Shown here: positions 8,572-17,337 of the stretch, piece by piece
How the letters are laid out: every line of letters starts with the position of its first letter
Position numbering within the stretch: position 1 is the stretch's first letter
From: Solirubrobacteraceae bacterium
Lineage (GTDB): Bacteria > Actinomycetota > Thermoleophilia > Solirubrobacterales > Solirubrobacteraceae
Reading direction: 5' to 3'
Assembly (NCBI GenBank): GCA_017882405.1
Contig: JADGPO010000151.1
Span: forward strand, 1-39,197
DNA length: 39,197 bases
Translations under genes and position numbers: made by a program
The notes under the pieces: generated by a model
Told to the model about the DNA's origin: nothing
What the model saw: only the letters and a program-made list of their open reading frames with translations
Databases searched by the model: none

Positions 8572-9333
8572 CTACTCGTCGTCGGGGTGGGCAACCGCCG
8601 TGTCGGCGCGCAGTCCGACGCGGATCGTCTCCAGCGAGAGCGCCTCCTCGGGCGAGATGTTGCCGAGGTTGACGTCGGCGCCGACGCGCCGCACGAACCA
8701 CACCTGCTGGTCCTTGAGCGGCGCCTCGAAGAGGACCTTCTCGGCGGGCACGGCGTGCAGGATCTCGTCGATCAGTCCCATCCGAACCTCGCCGTCGTGG
8801 CGGAAGATGCCCGTGCGCCCGCTCTCCCGCGCCTCGGCGATCACCTTCCAGGCACCGGCCTCAAGCTCTGACTCGATCTGCTCCACCCACCGATACGGCG
8901 CCATGATCCGGGTGTCGTCCTTGGAGCCGACCTCGGAGAGCACGGTGAACTCCTTGGCCAGGGTGGAGATCAGCTCGAGCTTGCGGTCGTGCTCGACGTT
9001 GATCGTGCCGTCGGAGATCTCGATGTACTCCAGGCCGAGATCGTGCAGGCGGGCGACGAGCGCGTCGAGCCGGTCCTGGGCGATCGCCAGCTCGGTCAGC
9101 GTGCCGCCGAACATCACCGGGATGCCGTACTCCTTGTACCGGGCCAGCTTGGCCTCCAGGTTGCCGGTGACCACGCCGGTGCCCCAGCCGAGCTTGACCA
9201 GGTCGATGAATTCGCCCGCGACCTCCACCATGCCGTCCACGCCGGCCACCGAGAGGCCGCTGTCAAGGACGTGGGTGATGCCGTTCTGGCGGGGTTTGGT
9301 CGTGCGCGGTGGAAGTTTGAGCAGATCCTTGAT
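8572..9333 (-). CDS. comA: Phosphosulfolactate synthase (ComA/YitD family)
   Basis: Adds sulfite to phosphoenolpyruvate to give (R)-2-phospho-3-sulfolactate, the first step to coenzyme M in methanogens and to sulfolactate in Bacillus spores. Family signatures: FIDLVKLGWGT, VMFGGTLTE, YIEISDGTINV, VLSEVGSKD, AEARESGRTGIF, VLFEAPLKDQQ, NLGNISPEEALSLETIRVGLR, in the expected order of this TIM barrel. The first ATG/GTG/TTG is GTG 9249 (225 aa), but the conserved N-terminal strand NGITHVLDSGLS lies upstream of it in the same open frame. An ATC codon at 9333 would give 253 aa, normal family length, and has AGAAGGG six bases before it; I take it as the likely start. Assignment of function is strong; the start needs proof. 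Confidence 0.88.
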   Translation of the reverse strand: MKDLLKLPPRTTKPRQNGITHVLDSGLSVAGVDGMVEVAGEFIDLVKLGWGTGVVTGNLEAKLARYKEYGIPVMFGGTLTELAIAQDRLDALVARLHDLGLEYIEISDGTINVEHDRKLELISTLAKEFTVLSEVGSKDDTRIMAPYRWVEQIESELEAGAWKVIAEARESGRTGIFRHDGEVRMGLIDEILHAVPAEKVLFEAPLKDQQVWFVRRVGADVNLGNISPEEALSLETIRVGLRADTAVAHPDDE

Positions 9334-9339
9334 GGCGAT

Positions 9340-9346
9340 CCCTTCT
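9340..9346 (-). promoter_or_regulatory. Ribosome binding site pointing to an ATC start of comA
   Basis: On the minus strand AGAAGGG ends six bases before the ATC at 9333-9331. It is the only Shine-Dalgarno-like sequence close to the conserved N-terminus of the phosphosulfolactate synthase, and no canonical start codon is in frame between the upstream TGA and GTG 9249. Confidence 0.4.
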
Positions 9347-9373
9347 GGGACGGAGAGGGCTAGTGATCGACTG

Positions 9374-10597
9374 CTAGGCGTGCGAAGCGAGATCGGCGCC
9401 CACGGTCACAACGACCTGGGCGGAACACGATGTCGCAGAGCCACTACAGGCGACGGTGCGGCTGGTGGGATCGACGGCCTGCACCGATCCGGGAGCGAGC
9501 TTGAGCGACTTGGCCACGGCCTGCGCGTCGCGCTTGTCGTTGGGCAGATAGCCGACGGTCGTCGAGTTCTGGGTCTGGTCGGTCGCGGTGGCGATGTTGC
9601 CCGGCTTGAAGCCCGCGGCCTGAAGCTTCTGACTGACGTCGTGCGCCAGGTTGGTGGTCGAGGTGCCGTTGAGCACCGCCACCGTCACCGTGGCCGGCGT
9701 GACGGCGCCCGACGTCTTGCTCTTGCGCGCGTGGGTGGAGGTGGCGTTGGTGGTGCGCGCACCGTGCTTGGCGGTGGTGGTCTTGCTGGCGCCGCCATCG
9801 GAGTTGGTGATCACCAGCAGCGCGCCGGCGGCCACCACGACCACCAGCGCGACGGCCAGCACGATCGCTCCGCGGCCGATGCGCGAGCCGCCCGGGCGCT
9901 GCCCCTGGCGGCGGCGCTGGTCGGAGGAGGCGGGGGGCCGGGCTGCGGCCGAGCGCAGCGGGAGCCGCTCGCGGCCGCCCATCGTCTGACCCGCGCTCGC
10001 CGGTGGCAGGGCGGGCGGGACGCGATTCCCGTTCGCGCCGCCGGCGCTGGTCGACGGCGGCGGGCCGGGCGGATCCATCACGGCGGCGGTGGCGCCGGTC
10101 CCGGACCCGCCCGCGGCGGCGGCGGCGGCGGCGGCGGGCAGATTGGAGCGAATCGCGATCGCTCCCTCATCGGAGGCGGGAATCAGACGCGTGGCGGCGC
10201 TGAGCGCCGGTGCGCCCACGCCGGCGGGGGCGCCGACCGGGCCGGCCATCGCCCCCACCGGAGCCGGACTCACCGTGCGTCCGGTCACCGGAGCGCCGGC
10301 GCCCGCACGGGCGGGCACTGCGGCGGGAGCGGCCGCCGCCAAGGCAGGAGCCGGCGCCGGCGCGGGCTGCGCCTTGCGGACGGTGCCCGAGCGGGCGATC
10401 TGGTCCACGTACTGCTCCAGGCGGTGCAGCGCGTCCTCGGCCTCGGTGGCCCGGTGGCGCAGGTTGGCCGTCTCACGCGCGTGGGCGAAGAACAGCAGCA
10501 CCACGATGGCCAGGCCGATGATCGCGGCGAAGCCGGCGTCAGCGCCCACCGTGGAGATGAAGTGGTGGACCGAGAGGGCGTAGGGGATCGCTCTCAT
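9374..10597 (-). CDS. Two-helix membrane protein with LytR_C domain
   Basis: 407 residues from ATG 10597 (a TTG two codons earlier is possible). A first membrane helix (FAAIIGLAIVVLLFFA) is followed by a short coiled-coil-like stretch (ETANLRHRATEAEDALHRLEQY), a long Ala/Pro/Gly-rich low-complexity region, a second helix (AIVLAVALVVVVAAGALLVI) near residue 255, and a C-terminal LytR_C (LytR cell-envelope transcriptional attenuator C-terminal) domain: VTVAVLNGTSTTNLA through VVVTVGADL. LytR_C domains occur on wall-polymer ligases, but here the LCP catalytic domain is missing, as in many stand-alone actinobacterial proteins. A wall-binding role is inferred. It lies 15 bases after the CapD-like gene and 40 before comA. 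Confidence 0.82.
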   Translation of the reverse strand: MRAIPYALSVHHFISTVGADAGFAAIIGLAIVVLLFFAHARETANLRHRATEAEDALHRLEQYVDQIARSGTVRKAQPAPAPAPALAAAAPAAVPARAGAGAPVTGRTVSPAPVGAMAGPVGAPAGVGAPALSAATRLIPASDEGAIAIRSNLPAAAAAAAAGGSGTGATAAVMDPPGPPPSTSAGGANGNRVPPALPPASAGQTMGGRERLPLRSAAARPPASSDQRRRQGQRPGGSRIGRGAIVLAVALVVVVAAGALLVITNSDGGASKTTTAKHGARTTNATSTHARKSKTSGAVTPATVTVAVLNGTSTTNLAHDVSQKLQAAGFKPGNIATATDQTQNSTTVGYLPNDKRDAQAVAKSLKLAPGSVQAVDPTSRTVACSGSATSCSAQVVVTVGADLASHA

Positions 10598-10612
10598 GCT
10601 CAAGCGCGCAGT

Positions 10613-12631
10613 TTAAGGGGCAGGGTGGGCGGATTCCGTGACATCGCCCGCCGCTCGGGTGACGCGCGTTCCGGAAAGCTCGGCAACGTGCTTCGCCAAC
10701 GCGGCCGCGTCACCTTCCAGAACGAGCAGGTTGATCTCGGCGAAGGTCCGCTGCACCCACTCCGGATCCAGCCGGTCATGGTCGGCGCGCAGGATCCGCT
10801 GGGCGGGGGTCGGCTGCGGGCGCTCGTAGGTGTCGAACAGCTCCTCGGTGAACTTCTCGCCGGAGCGCGCGCCCACGATCTGGATCGCGATGTCTCGCTC
10901 GGGCTCCAGCCCGGAGAGGCGGATCATCGTCTCGGCCAGCTCCTTGATCCGGACCGGCTCGCCCATCTCCAGCACGAAGATCTCGCCGCTGAAGTCGCCC
11001 AGCGAGCCGGCGCGGATGATCAGCTGCACGGCCTCCGGGATCGTCATGAAGTACCGCGTCATGCGCTCGTCGGTCACCGTCACCGGGCCACCGGCAGCGA
11101 TCTGGCGGCGGAAGATCGGCACCACCGAGCCCGAGGAGCCGAGCACGTTGCCGAAGCGCACCGTCGCGTAGCGGGTGCCGGGGTGCGTGGCCGCCTCGGC
11201 CTCCACCGCCCACTCGGCCAGCGCCTTGGAGGCGCCCATCACGGTCGCCGGCTTGACCGCCTTGTCGGTGGAGACGAGCACGAAGTTCGAGACGCCCAGC
11301 TCGCCGGCGATCCGCGCCACCAGCCGGGTGGCCAGCGCGTTGTTGCGGATCGCCTCCACGGGGTTGGACTCCATCATCGCCACGTGCTTGTAGGCGGCGG
11401 CGTGGAAGACGACCGCCGGTCGGTACTCGCCGATCACCTCCCGCATGCGCTCCTCCTCCTTGCAATCGGCCAGCACCGGCACGGCGGTACGCACGTGGCG
11501 GTCCTCCTCGAGCTCGCGCTGGATCTCGAACAGGTTGTCCTCGGCATGATCCACGAGCACCAGCCGGTGCGGACCGACGCGGGCGATCTGGCGACACAGC
11601 TCGGAGCCGATCGAGCCCCCGGCGCCCGTGACCAGCACGGTCTGCCCGCGCAGGTAGGCGCCCACGCGCTCCAGCTCCTCGCGCACCGGCTCGCGGCCCA
11701 GCATGTCCTCCACGCGCACCTCGCGCAGCTGCCGGCTGACCCGCAGCTGGCCCGAGCCGTCGCGCAGCAGCTCGAACACCGTCGGCGTCGTCCGCACGGG
11801 GATCCCGCGCTCGCGGCAGGCGGCGACCACGCGCGCGCGCAGGGTGCCCGGCGCCGAGGGGATCGCGATCACGACCTCTTCGGGCTCGACCTCGTCGAGC
11901 ACGCGTGACAAGTCCGGCTCCAGCGTGCGGCCCAGCACCTTGAGGCCGTGCTCGTCCTTGACGCCGCGCATGCGGGGATCGTCGTCCAGGAAGCCGACCG
12001 GACGCAGGCCCAAGCCCGGATTGCGCATCAGCTCGCGCACCACCAGCCGGCCACCCTCGCCGCCGCCGACGATCAGCACGTTGCGGGCTCCCTTGCCGGA
12101 GGTGAGGCTGCGCACGCGCCCGTTGGTGATCAGCTGCACGACGAACCGTGCCCCGACGAGCAGCGCCAGGGAGAGCAGGAAGTACAGGGCGATGATGCTC
12201 GCCGGCAGCGGCACCGACGCGTCCGGTCCCTGCACGTTGTGGTGGTAGGGCTTCAGGACGTCGTGCACCAGACGGAAGGACTTCACACGCTGCGTGGTGG
12301 GCGCGGTCACCGGGTGCAGCAGGGCGATCGCCCCGACGACGACCACGGTGGCCACCACCAGCGCCTTGAGAACCGCCTCGTAGTCACGCTGGCCGACGAA
12401 CTTCCACAGGCGCTGGTACTGGCCGAACGCCGTCAGCACGGCCAGCGCGGCCACGATGAACCACACGATCGTGACGCTGAACAGGTGCCCGAAGCGGCCG
12501 TGGAAGCTCCCCTCGAAGCGGAGCCAGAAGGCCAGGAAGTATGCAAGCGCGACCAGTACCCCGTCGACCAGCAGCTGGGGGAGCGCGTGGCGGTGGACGG
12601 GGAAGGCCGCGGATCTGATCCGTCGGCGCAT
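10613..12631 (-). CDS. WbpM/CapD-type UDP-sugar 4,6-dehydratase, membrane-bound
   Basis: 672 residues from ATG 12631 (TTG 12640 also in frame). Four to five N-terminal helices (LLVDGVLVALAYFLAFWL onward), then a CoA-binding-like Rossmann region starting NVLIVGGGEGGRLVVREL, then a second Rossmann domain starting VLVTGAGGSIGSELCRQI. STDKAVKPATVMGASKALAE shows the M-x-x-x-K replacement of Tyr-x-x-x-Lys that marks the WbpM/PglF/CapD group, which convert UDP-GlcNAc to the 4-keto-6-deoxy sugar. RFGNVLGSSGSVVPIF and GEKFTEELF are also diagnostic. The product would feed the DegT aminotransferase in the same operon to make an amino-deoxy sugar for surface glycan. Confidence 0.92.
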   Translation of the reverse strand: MRRRIRSAAFPVHRHALPQLLVDGVLVALAYFLAFWLRFEGSFHGRFGHLFSVTIVWFIVAALAVLTAFGQYQRLWKFVGQRDYEAVLKALVVATVVVVGAIALLHPVTAPTTQRVKSFRLVHDVLKPYHHNVQGPDASVPLPASIIALYFLLSLALLVGARFVVQLITNGRVRSLTSGKGARNVLIVGGGEGGRLVVRELMRNPGLGLRPVGFLDDDPRMRGVKDEHGLKVLGRTLEPDLSRVLDEVEPEEVVIAIPSAPGTLRARVVAACRERGIPVRTTPTVFELLRDGSGQLRVSRQLREVRVEDMLGREPVREELERVGAYLRGQTVLVTGAGGSIGSELCRQIARVGPHRLVLVDHAEDNLFEIQRELEEDRHVRTAVPVLADCKEEERMREVIGEYRPAVVFHAAAYKHVAMMESNPVEAIRNNALATRLVARIAGELGVSNFVLVSTDKAVKPATVMGASKALAEWAVEAEAATHPGTRYATVRFGNVLGSSGSVVPIFRRQIAAGGPVTVTDERMTRYFMTIPEAVQLIIRAGSLGDFSGEIFVLEMGEPVRIKELAETMIRLSGLEPERDIAIQIVGARSGEKFTEELFDTYERPQPTPAQRILRADHDRLDPEWVQRTFAEINLLVLEGDAAALAKHVAELSGTRVTRAAGDVTESAHPAP

Positions 12632-12712
12632 GCGGCGCAAGAGTCTAGTGGTGAACGCCCCGTCCTCAGCGGTAGGAGGACGTCAGGGCACCTTGCTCAC
12701 CCTGGCGCGCGG

Positions 12713-14365
12713 CTAGCCGGGGAGCGGCGTGTTGGCGATCGGCGGCACCGGCTTGGGCGGGATGCGGTTGTGCACCATGACCCCGCCCGGGTGACCCCGG
12801 GTGACCACGTAGACCGACGCCATCTTGCGACAGGAGGCGACCTTGGAGACATACGTGTGCCACGGGTAGGACGCCCATCCGTTCGGCAGCTGGGTGAAGA
12901 GCACGACCGGGTGGCTCAGGTGCAGCTCGAAGTTCGGGCGGTGACCGAGCACTCCGACGTTGCGGTGCATCAGCCAGGCGAGGATGCTGACGAACTCGAC
13001 GTTGGTCACCGGCTTGCCACAGCGCAGCACCTCCTGGCGGCCACCGAGCCGGCTGACCATGGCGGTCAGCTGGCCGATCTGGACGGTGCGCGCGCGCTCG
13101 TGGCTCACGTCCTTGTGCTCGTGGCGGATCCGCGAGAGCGCGCCCGGGACGAGCGCCGCGGCCAGCACCACGGCGACGACCACTCCCGACCAGCTGGGCA
13201 GCCGCAGGCGGGAGGGGATCTCCCGCAGGACCCACCCGAACGCGATTGCGCCGAGCACGATCGCCACCACGGCGGGCTCGAAGATGTAGCGCGGCACCGC
13301 GGGCCAGCCGTGCAGGGCGAACGCCACCTCGACGATCAGCCAGACGACGATCGCAGCGGCGAGGCCCAGCACCAGCAGGCTGTTGTTGCGCTCGGTCCGC
13401 TGGGCGGGCGAGACCGTGTCGTCCGACGCGCCGCGCAGCGCCCGGAACCGGTAGCCGGCCCAGGCCACGGCGGCCAGCGTGAACACCCACACGGGCCACA
13501 GGTTCAGCGTCTTGAAGCGGTCGATCGTGCCGATGATCTTGTTCTGGTGCAGCTCGCGCGGCGATCCCTGGGCGAGGTCGCCGGCCACCAGGGGCCGGCC
13601 GTTGGTGATCGTCGGCACCCCGAACCACAGGAAGACGAGGATCACCGCGCAGCCGACCAGGTAGACGCGCATGTCCGGGCGCTTGATCCAGCACCACAGG
13701 CCGTACAGGCCGAGCACCGGCCACACCTCGGGCCGGCCGAGGCCGGCCAGCAGCAGCATCGCCATCACCCAGCGGCGGCGGCCCTGTAGGTGGAAGTCGA
13801 TCGCGGCCAGGACAAGCGTCACGATCATCGGATCGGATTGGACGCTGAACAGATAGTGCATGTAGCTGTTCAGCGCGCCGTTGATGTTGTCCTGAATGCC
13901 GTACATCCCGAGGCCCGCGAACAGCGCTGCGGCGACCGCCGCGTACCGGTACCGGCGGTCGCCGTCGCCGCCGGAGTTGACGACCCGGTAGGCGATCCGC
14001 CCGGCGAAGATCGAGCCCGCGAACGCCGCGGCCTCGGCGGTCACCATCCACAGCCACAGCGCATAGTGGCCGAACAGCGAATACGGGATGGTGAACAGCA
14101 ACGGAAGCGGCTTCCATGACGGGGCGCCGCCCAAGTCGAGGCTCCCATGGAGCGTCTGATAGCCCCAGATCAGCCACCCGTACGGGTCATAGCCCGGGCG
14201 CGTGTTGACCCAGCGCACGATCGCCGCCGAGACGATGATCACGCCCACGCCGACCAACCACCAGATGTGGCGGCGCAGGAACGACTGGGTGCCGGGCCCG
14301 GACTGCGGGGGCTGATCGTCCCCGGGGGTGGAGACTCGCGGCGTCTCTAGCGTGTTGTCAGACAC
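12713..14365 (-). CDS. Polytopic membrane protein, possible GT-C glycosyltransferase
   Basis: 550 residues from GTG 14365. A cytoplasmic Pro-rich N-terminus precedes about ten membrane segments (WWLVGVGVIIVSAAIV first) and a large soluble C-terminus. After the first helix comes RPGYDPYGWLIWGYQ, an Asp in the first external loop as in GT-C family 39/83-like enzymes that use polyprenyl-phosphate sugars; GLGRPEVWPVLGLYGLW is another recurring pattern of such actinobacterial proteins. There is no motif that identifies a donor or acceptor, so annotation as a glycosyltransferase is a structural guess. The neighbours DUF354, DegT and CapD-like support a role in glycan assembly. Confidence 0.7.
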   Translation of the reverse strand: MSDNTLETPRVSTPGDDQPPQSGPGTQSFLRRHIWWLVGVGVIIVSAAIVRWVNTRPGYDPYGWLIWGYQTLHGSLDLGGAPSWKPLPLLFTIPYSLFGHYALWLWMVTAEAAAFAGSIFAGRIAYRVVNSGGDGDRRYRYAAVAAALFAGLGMYGIQDNINGALNSYMHYLFSVQSDPMIVTLVLAAIDFHLQGRRRWVMAMLLLAGLGRPEVWPVLGLYGLWCWIKRPDMRVYLVGCAVILVFLWFGVPTITNGRPLVAGDLAQGSPRELHQNKIIGTIDRFKTLNLWPVWVFTLAAVAWAGYRFRALRGASDDTVSPAQRTERNNSLLVLGLAAAIVVWLIVEVAFALHGWPAVPRYIFEPAVVAIVLGAIAFGWVLREIPSRLRLPSWSGVVVAVVLAAALVPGALSRIRHEHKDVSHERARTVQIGQLTAMVSRLGGRQEVLRCGKPVTNVEFVSILAWLMHRNVGVLGHRPNFELHLSHPVVLFTQLPNGWASYPWHTYVSKVASCRKMASVYVVTRGHPGGVMVHNRIPPKPVPPIANTPLPG

Positions 14366-14433
14366 GAGGAAGGCACGACCGTACCAGCCTTACAACCCGG
14401 CGCCGCCACCGCGTTACCGCCGCCCCGGCGGCC

Positions 14434-15453
14434 TTAAGTCGACGCTAACCGGCCTCTCGTCGGCGCGCACAGGCGCTCCACCAGCGCCTCGGGATCGCGG
14501 CGGATCCGTTCGCGGACGCCGTCGCCGCTGTCCTCGCGCTTGACCAGCGCCACCTGCTCGGGGTCCTGGAGCTGGCGCAGACGGCCCTCCGCGATCAGGC
14601 GCTCGTCGACCGCGCCCAGGCGGCCCTCGAACACTGTGAACACGGGCGTGCCCAGCGCCACCGCCTCTCGGTTCATCGTGCCCCCGGCGGACACCACCAG
14701 GTCGGCGAACGCGATCAGGGACTGAGAGTCGATCGCCCGCTCGGGGACGATGAAGCCGCCCAGCCGGATGAGCTCGGCGCGCTGCTCGGGCGTGCGCGGC
14801 AGCACCACCGCCTGGCTTCCCCGCAGGCGCTGCAGGACCTGGCCGAAGAGGTCGTTCTCGAAGCGGTGATACAGCGATACCGCGGGCGGGGTGCGCACCA
14901 CCGCGATCGGCTCTGCGGGGTCGATCCCCAGCTCGTCGAGCACCGCCCGGTCGGGGCGCAGGTCGGCCAGGTAGTACTCCTCCTTGAGGCCGGGATAGGG
15001 GTGCAGCTTGCCCCGCGCGCCGTAGCGGTACAGGCGCTCGGGCGGGATCACGTCGGGGACCACCACGCCCTGGGCGAGGCGGCAGTTGACGGTGTGCTGA
15101 ACGGTCGCCCACTCGTAGTCGAAGGTCGTCGAGCAGGGGATCCGCAGCAGCGCGGCGGCAACGGTGATGTCGTTGGAGCCGTGGCCGATCGCCAGGTCAA
15201 AGCGCCGCGGTCGCGCCCAGCGCGCCAGCTGCGCGGAGCGAGCGAACAGACCGCGCGCCTTGTCCAGCAGGCCGGCGCCCCGATGGTGACCGATCTCGGT
15301 GTGCTCGATCCCGAAGCGGTCGCACAGCGCCAGCGTCTGCGCGAAGTCACGCGCGGTCACCTGCACGTCGTGCCCGTGGGCCCGCAATCGTTGGATCACG
15401 GGGCGCAGCACGAGCACGTGCGGCGAATTGGTGAAGTCGACCCAGACACGCAC
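14434..15453 (-). CDS. DUF354 family protein (GT-B glycosyltransferase-like)
   Basis: 339 residues from GTG 15453. RVWVDFTNSPHVLVLRPVI is the N-terminal signature of DUF354, a family with the fold of UDP-GlcNAc 2-epimerase and GT-B transferases. LAIGHGSNDITVAAAL and FDYEWATVQHTVNCRLA are further family patterns; the C-terminal half carries VVSAGGTMNREAVALGTPVF, where the sugar-nucleotide-binding Gly-Gly-Thr and Glu sit. The gene starts six bases after the DegT aminotransferase stop. The family is usually found in archaeal and bacterial surface-glycan loci; biochemical function is not established. Confidence 0.85.
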   Translation of the reverse strand: MRVWVDFTNSPHVLVLRPVIQRLRAHGHDVQVTARDFAQTLALCDRFGIEHTEIGHHRGAGLLDKARGLFARSAQLARWARPRRFDLAIGHGSNDITVAAALLRIPCSTTFDYEWATVQHTVNCRLAQGVVVPDVIPPERLYRYGARGKLHPYPGLKEEYYLADLRPDRAVLDELGIDPAEPIAVVRTPPAVSLYHRFENDLFGQVLQRLRGSQAVVLPRTPEQRAELIRLGGFIVPERAIDSQSLIAFADLVVSAGGTMNREAVALGTPVFTVFEGRLGAVDERLIAEGRLRQLQDPEQVALVKREDSGDGVRERIRRDPEALVERLCAPTRGRLAST

Positions 15454-15459
15454 GGATGA

Positions 15460-16560
15460 CTAGTGGCCCCGCCCGCCCGCCCGCGCGATCGCCGCCACCA
15501 CCTCGTGCGCCTGCTCGGCACCCAGCACGGGGCTGATCGGCAGCGCGATGTTGTCGGCGGCCAGCGCGTCGGTGACCGGCAGCGGCACCGTCCGCGAGAC
15601 GAACGGCGCCATCGCCGGCTGGCGGTACAGCGGCACGCGGTAGTAACCCCGGGCCTCCACCCCCGCCTCGGCCAACGCCGACAGCAGCTCGTCGGCGCGC
15701 GGATGGGTGACCGCGTACAGATGCCAGGCGGGGATTGCGCCCTCGGGCACGACCGGCACGTCGACGTGCTCGGCTAGCCCGGCGTCGAGATAGGCCTGGG
15801 CTCCGTCGCGGCGGCCGTCGCACCAGCCGTCGAGCTCGGGTAGCAGGACGCGCAGGATCGCGGCCTGCAGCTCGTCCAGACGCGAGTTGTAGCCGACGTA
15901 GGTGAACGTCTCCTTGTCGTGCGAGCCGTGGAAGCCCAGCGCCCGGGCGGTCTGGGCGATCGCGTCGTCGTCGGTGGCGATCGCCCCCCCGTCGCCGAGG
16001 CAGGGCAGGTTCTTGGACGGATAGAACGACAGCGTGGCCACGTCGCCGAGCGCGCCGGCGCGGCGATCGCCGAGGCTGGCGCCGGCCGCCTGGGCCGCGT
16101 CCTCCAGCACCGGGAGCCCGAGCTGGGCGCGCAGCTCGGGAACCGGCGCGGGCACCCCGAACAGGTCGACGGCGATCACCGCGGTGGTCGTTGGCGTGAC
16201 GGCCGCCTTCACCGTCTCCACGGTGACGTTGCGGGTACCGGGATCGACGTCGCAGAACACCGGGCGCGCGCCGACATCGGCCACCGCCTCGGCGGTCGCG
16301 TAGAACGTCAGCGACGGCAGCACCACGTCGTCTCCGGGCGCTACCCCCAGCGCCCGCAAGGCGATCACCAGCGCATCGGTCCCGTTGGCGACGCCGATCA
16401 CGTGGCGCACCCCCAGGTAGGCGGCCAGCTCTGACTCGAAGGCGTCCACCTCCGGGCCCAGCACGAACTGCCCGGAGGCCACCACCGCCGAGATCCGCTC
16501 CATGATCGCGGGGCGCAGCGGAGCGAGCGGACTGTCGGTGTCGAACAGGGGCACGGCCAT
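15460..16560 (-). CDS. DegT/DnrJ/EryC1/StrS sugar aminotransferase
   Basis: 366 residues from ATG 16560. PLP-dependent fold-type I enzyme that transaminates keto-sugars bound to a nucleotide. The Schiff-base lysine is K183 in FYPSKNLPCLGDGG; VLEDAAQAAGA (D154) binds the pyridine nitrogen and NGTDALVIALRA near residue 59 binds phosphate. ALGFHGSHDKETFTYVGYNSRLDELQA is typical of the family's sugar 3- or 4-aminotransferases. As first gene of the minus-strand run it shares a 42-base divergent spacer with the DedA gene. The dehydratase encoded three genes downstream is its likely supplier of 4-keto sugar. Confidence 0.93.
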   Translation of the reverse strand: MAVPLFDTDSPLAPLRPAIMERISAVVASGQFVLGPEVDAFESELAAYLGVRHVIGVANGTDALVIALRALGVAPGDDVVLPSLTFYATAEAVADVGARPVFCDVDPGTRNVTVETVKAAVTPTTTAVIAVDLFGVPAPVPELRAQLGLPVLEDAAQAAGASLGDRRAGALGDVATLSFYPSKNLPCLGDGGAIATDDDAIAQTARALGFHGSHDKETFTYVGYNSRLDELQAAILRVLLPELDGWCDGRRDGAQAYLDAGLAEHVDVPVVPEGAIPAWHLYAVTHPRADELLSALAEAGVEARGYYRVPLYRQPAMAPFVSRTVPLPVTDALAADNIALPISPVLGAEQAHEVVAAIARAGGRGH

Positions 16561-16602
16561 CGGCGCTCACCCTAGTGGTTCATCCTGTGAGTCCGTTGTG
16601 GG

Positions 16603-17337
16603 ATGGGCCACTGGCTCTCACCCCGATTTCAGGGGCTGCCGCTACGCTTGGCGCCGGTGCTGCTCGTCCTCGCCTCGCTCACCGAGCCACTGGTGCGGCT
16701 CGCCACGAACCTGATCGCCGATCTCGGACTCGCGGGGGTGGCGATGCTGACCCTGACCTCGGGCGTGATCGGCGTGCCGGGCACCGAGCCGACCATGTTG
16801 TTCGCCGGCTTCGACGTGTTCCGGGGCAACCTGACACTGCCGGGGATCATCGTCGCCGGCGTGATCGGCGACATCGCGGGCGTCTCGATCGCATACGGCA
16901 TCGGGTATTTCGCGAGCCAGGAGTTGCTCCAGCACCAGGGCAAGCTGCACATCAGGCGCGGGAGCATCGAGCGCGCACACCGCTGGTTTGACCGCTACGG
17001 CATGCCCGTGATGTTCGTCACGCGGCTGCTGCCGTTCGTCCGCGCCGCCTTCCCGTACGCCGCGGGCGTCGCCCGGATGTCCTACTGGCGCTGCATCACG
17101 GCCGCGACGCTCGGCTCGATCATCTGGATCGGCGGCCTCGGCCTGCTGGGCCGCGAGGTCGGCAGCCAGTGGCAGACCTGGCGCCACCACCTGGAGTACG
17201 TCGACTATGTGGGCGTCGCCGTGGTCGTGGCCGCGATCGTCTACCTGATCGTGCGCCGGGTCAGGAACCAGCCGTCGGAGCCCGGGGCGGGCGGGACCAG
17301 TTCCCCCGGGGCGACGGTCGATGCCGTCCGTGAGTGA
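16603..17337 (+). CDS. DedA family membrane protein
   Basis: 244 residues from ATG 16603. The DedA/SNARE-associated domain spans roughly residues 40-200: GVIGVPGTEPTMLFAGF (with the re-entrant Pro-Gly loop and Glu), VIGDIAGVSIAYGIGYF, then RYGMPVMFVTRLLPFVRAAFPYAAGVARM containing the F/V-x-R-x-x-P-x-x-R arginine pattern that is needed for function in DedA proteins. DedA proteins have been shown to flip undecaprenyl phosphate or phosphatidyl-lipids back to the cytosol. Its last codons overlap the uppP start by 17 bases, a coupling that makes a carrier-lipid recycling role attractive. Confidence 0.9.
   Translation: MGHWLSPRFQGLPLRLAPVLLVLASLTEPLVRLATNLIADLGLAGVAMLTLTSGVIGVPGTEPTMLFAGFDVFRGNLTLPGIIVAGVIGDIAGVSIAYGIGYFASQELLQHQGKLHIRRGSIERAHRWFDRYGMPVMFVTRLLPFVRAAFPYAAGVARMSYWRCITAATLGSIIWIGGLGLLGREVGSQWQTWRHHLEYVDYVGVAVVVAAIVYLIVRRVRNQPSEPGAGGTSSPGATVDAVRE

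Noticed and set aside
8528..11908. 1126-residue plus-strand open frame
   Set aside because: Crosses at least four genuine minus-strand genes and has the Arg/Gly/His-rich composition of an antisense frame in GC-rich DNA.
11948..13789. 613-residue plus-strand open frame
   Set aside because: Antisense to the WbpM-like and membrane protein genes; no protein-like pattern.
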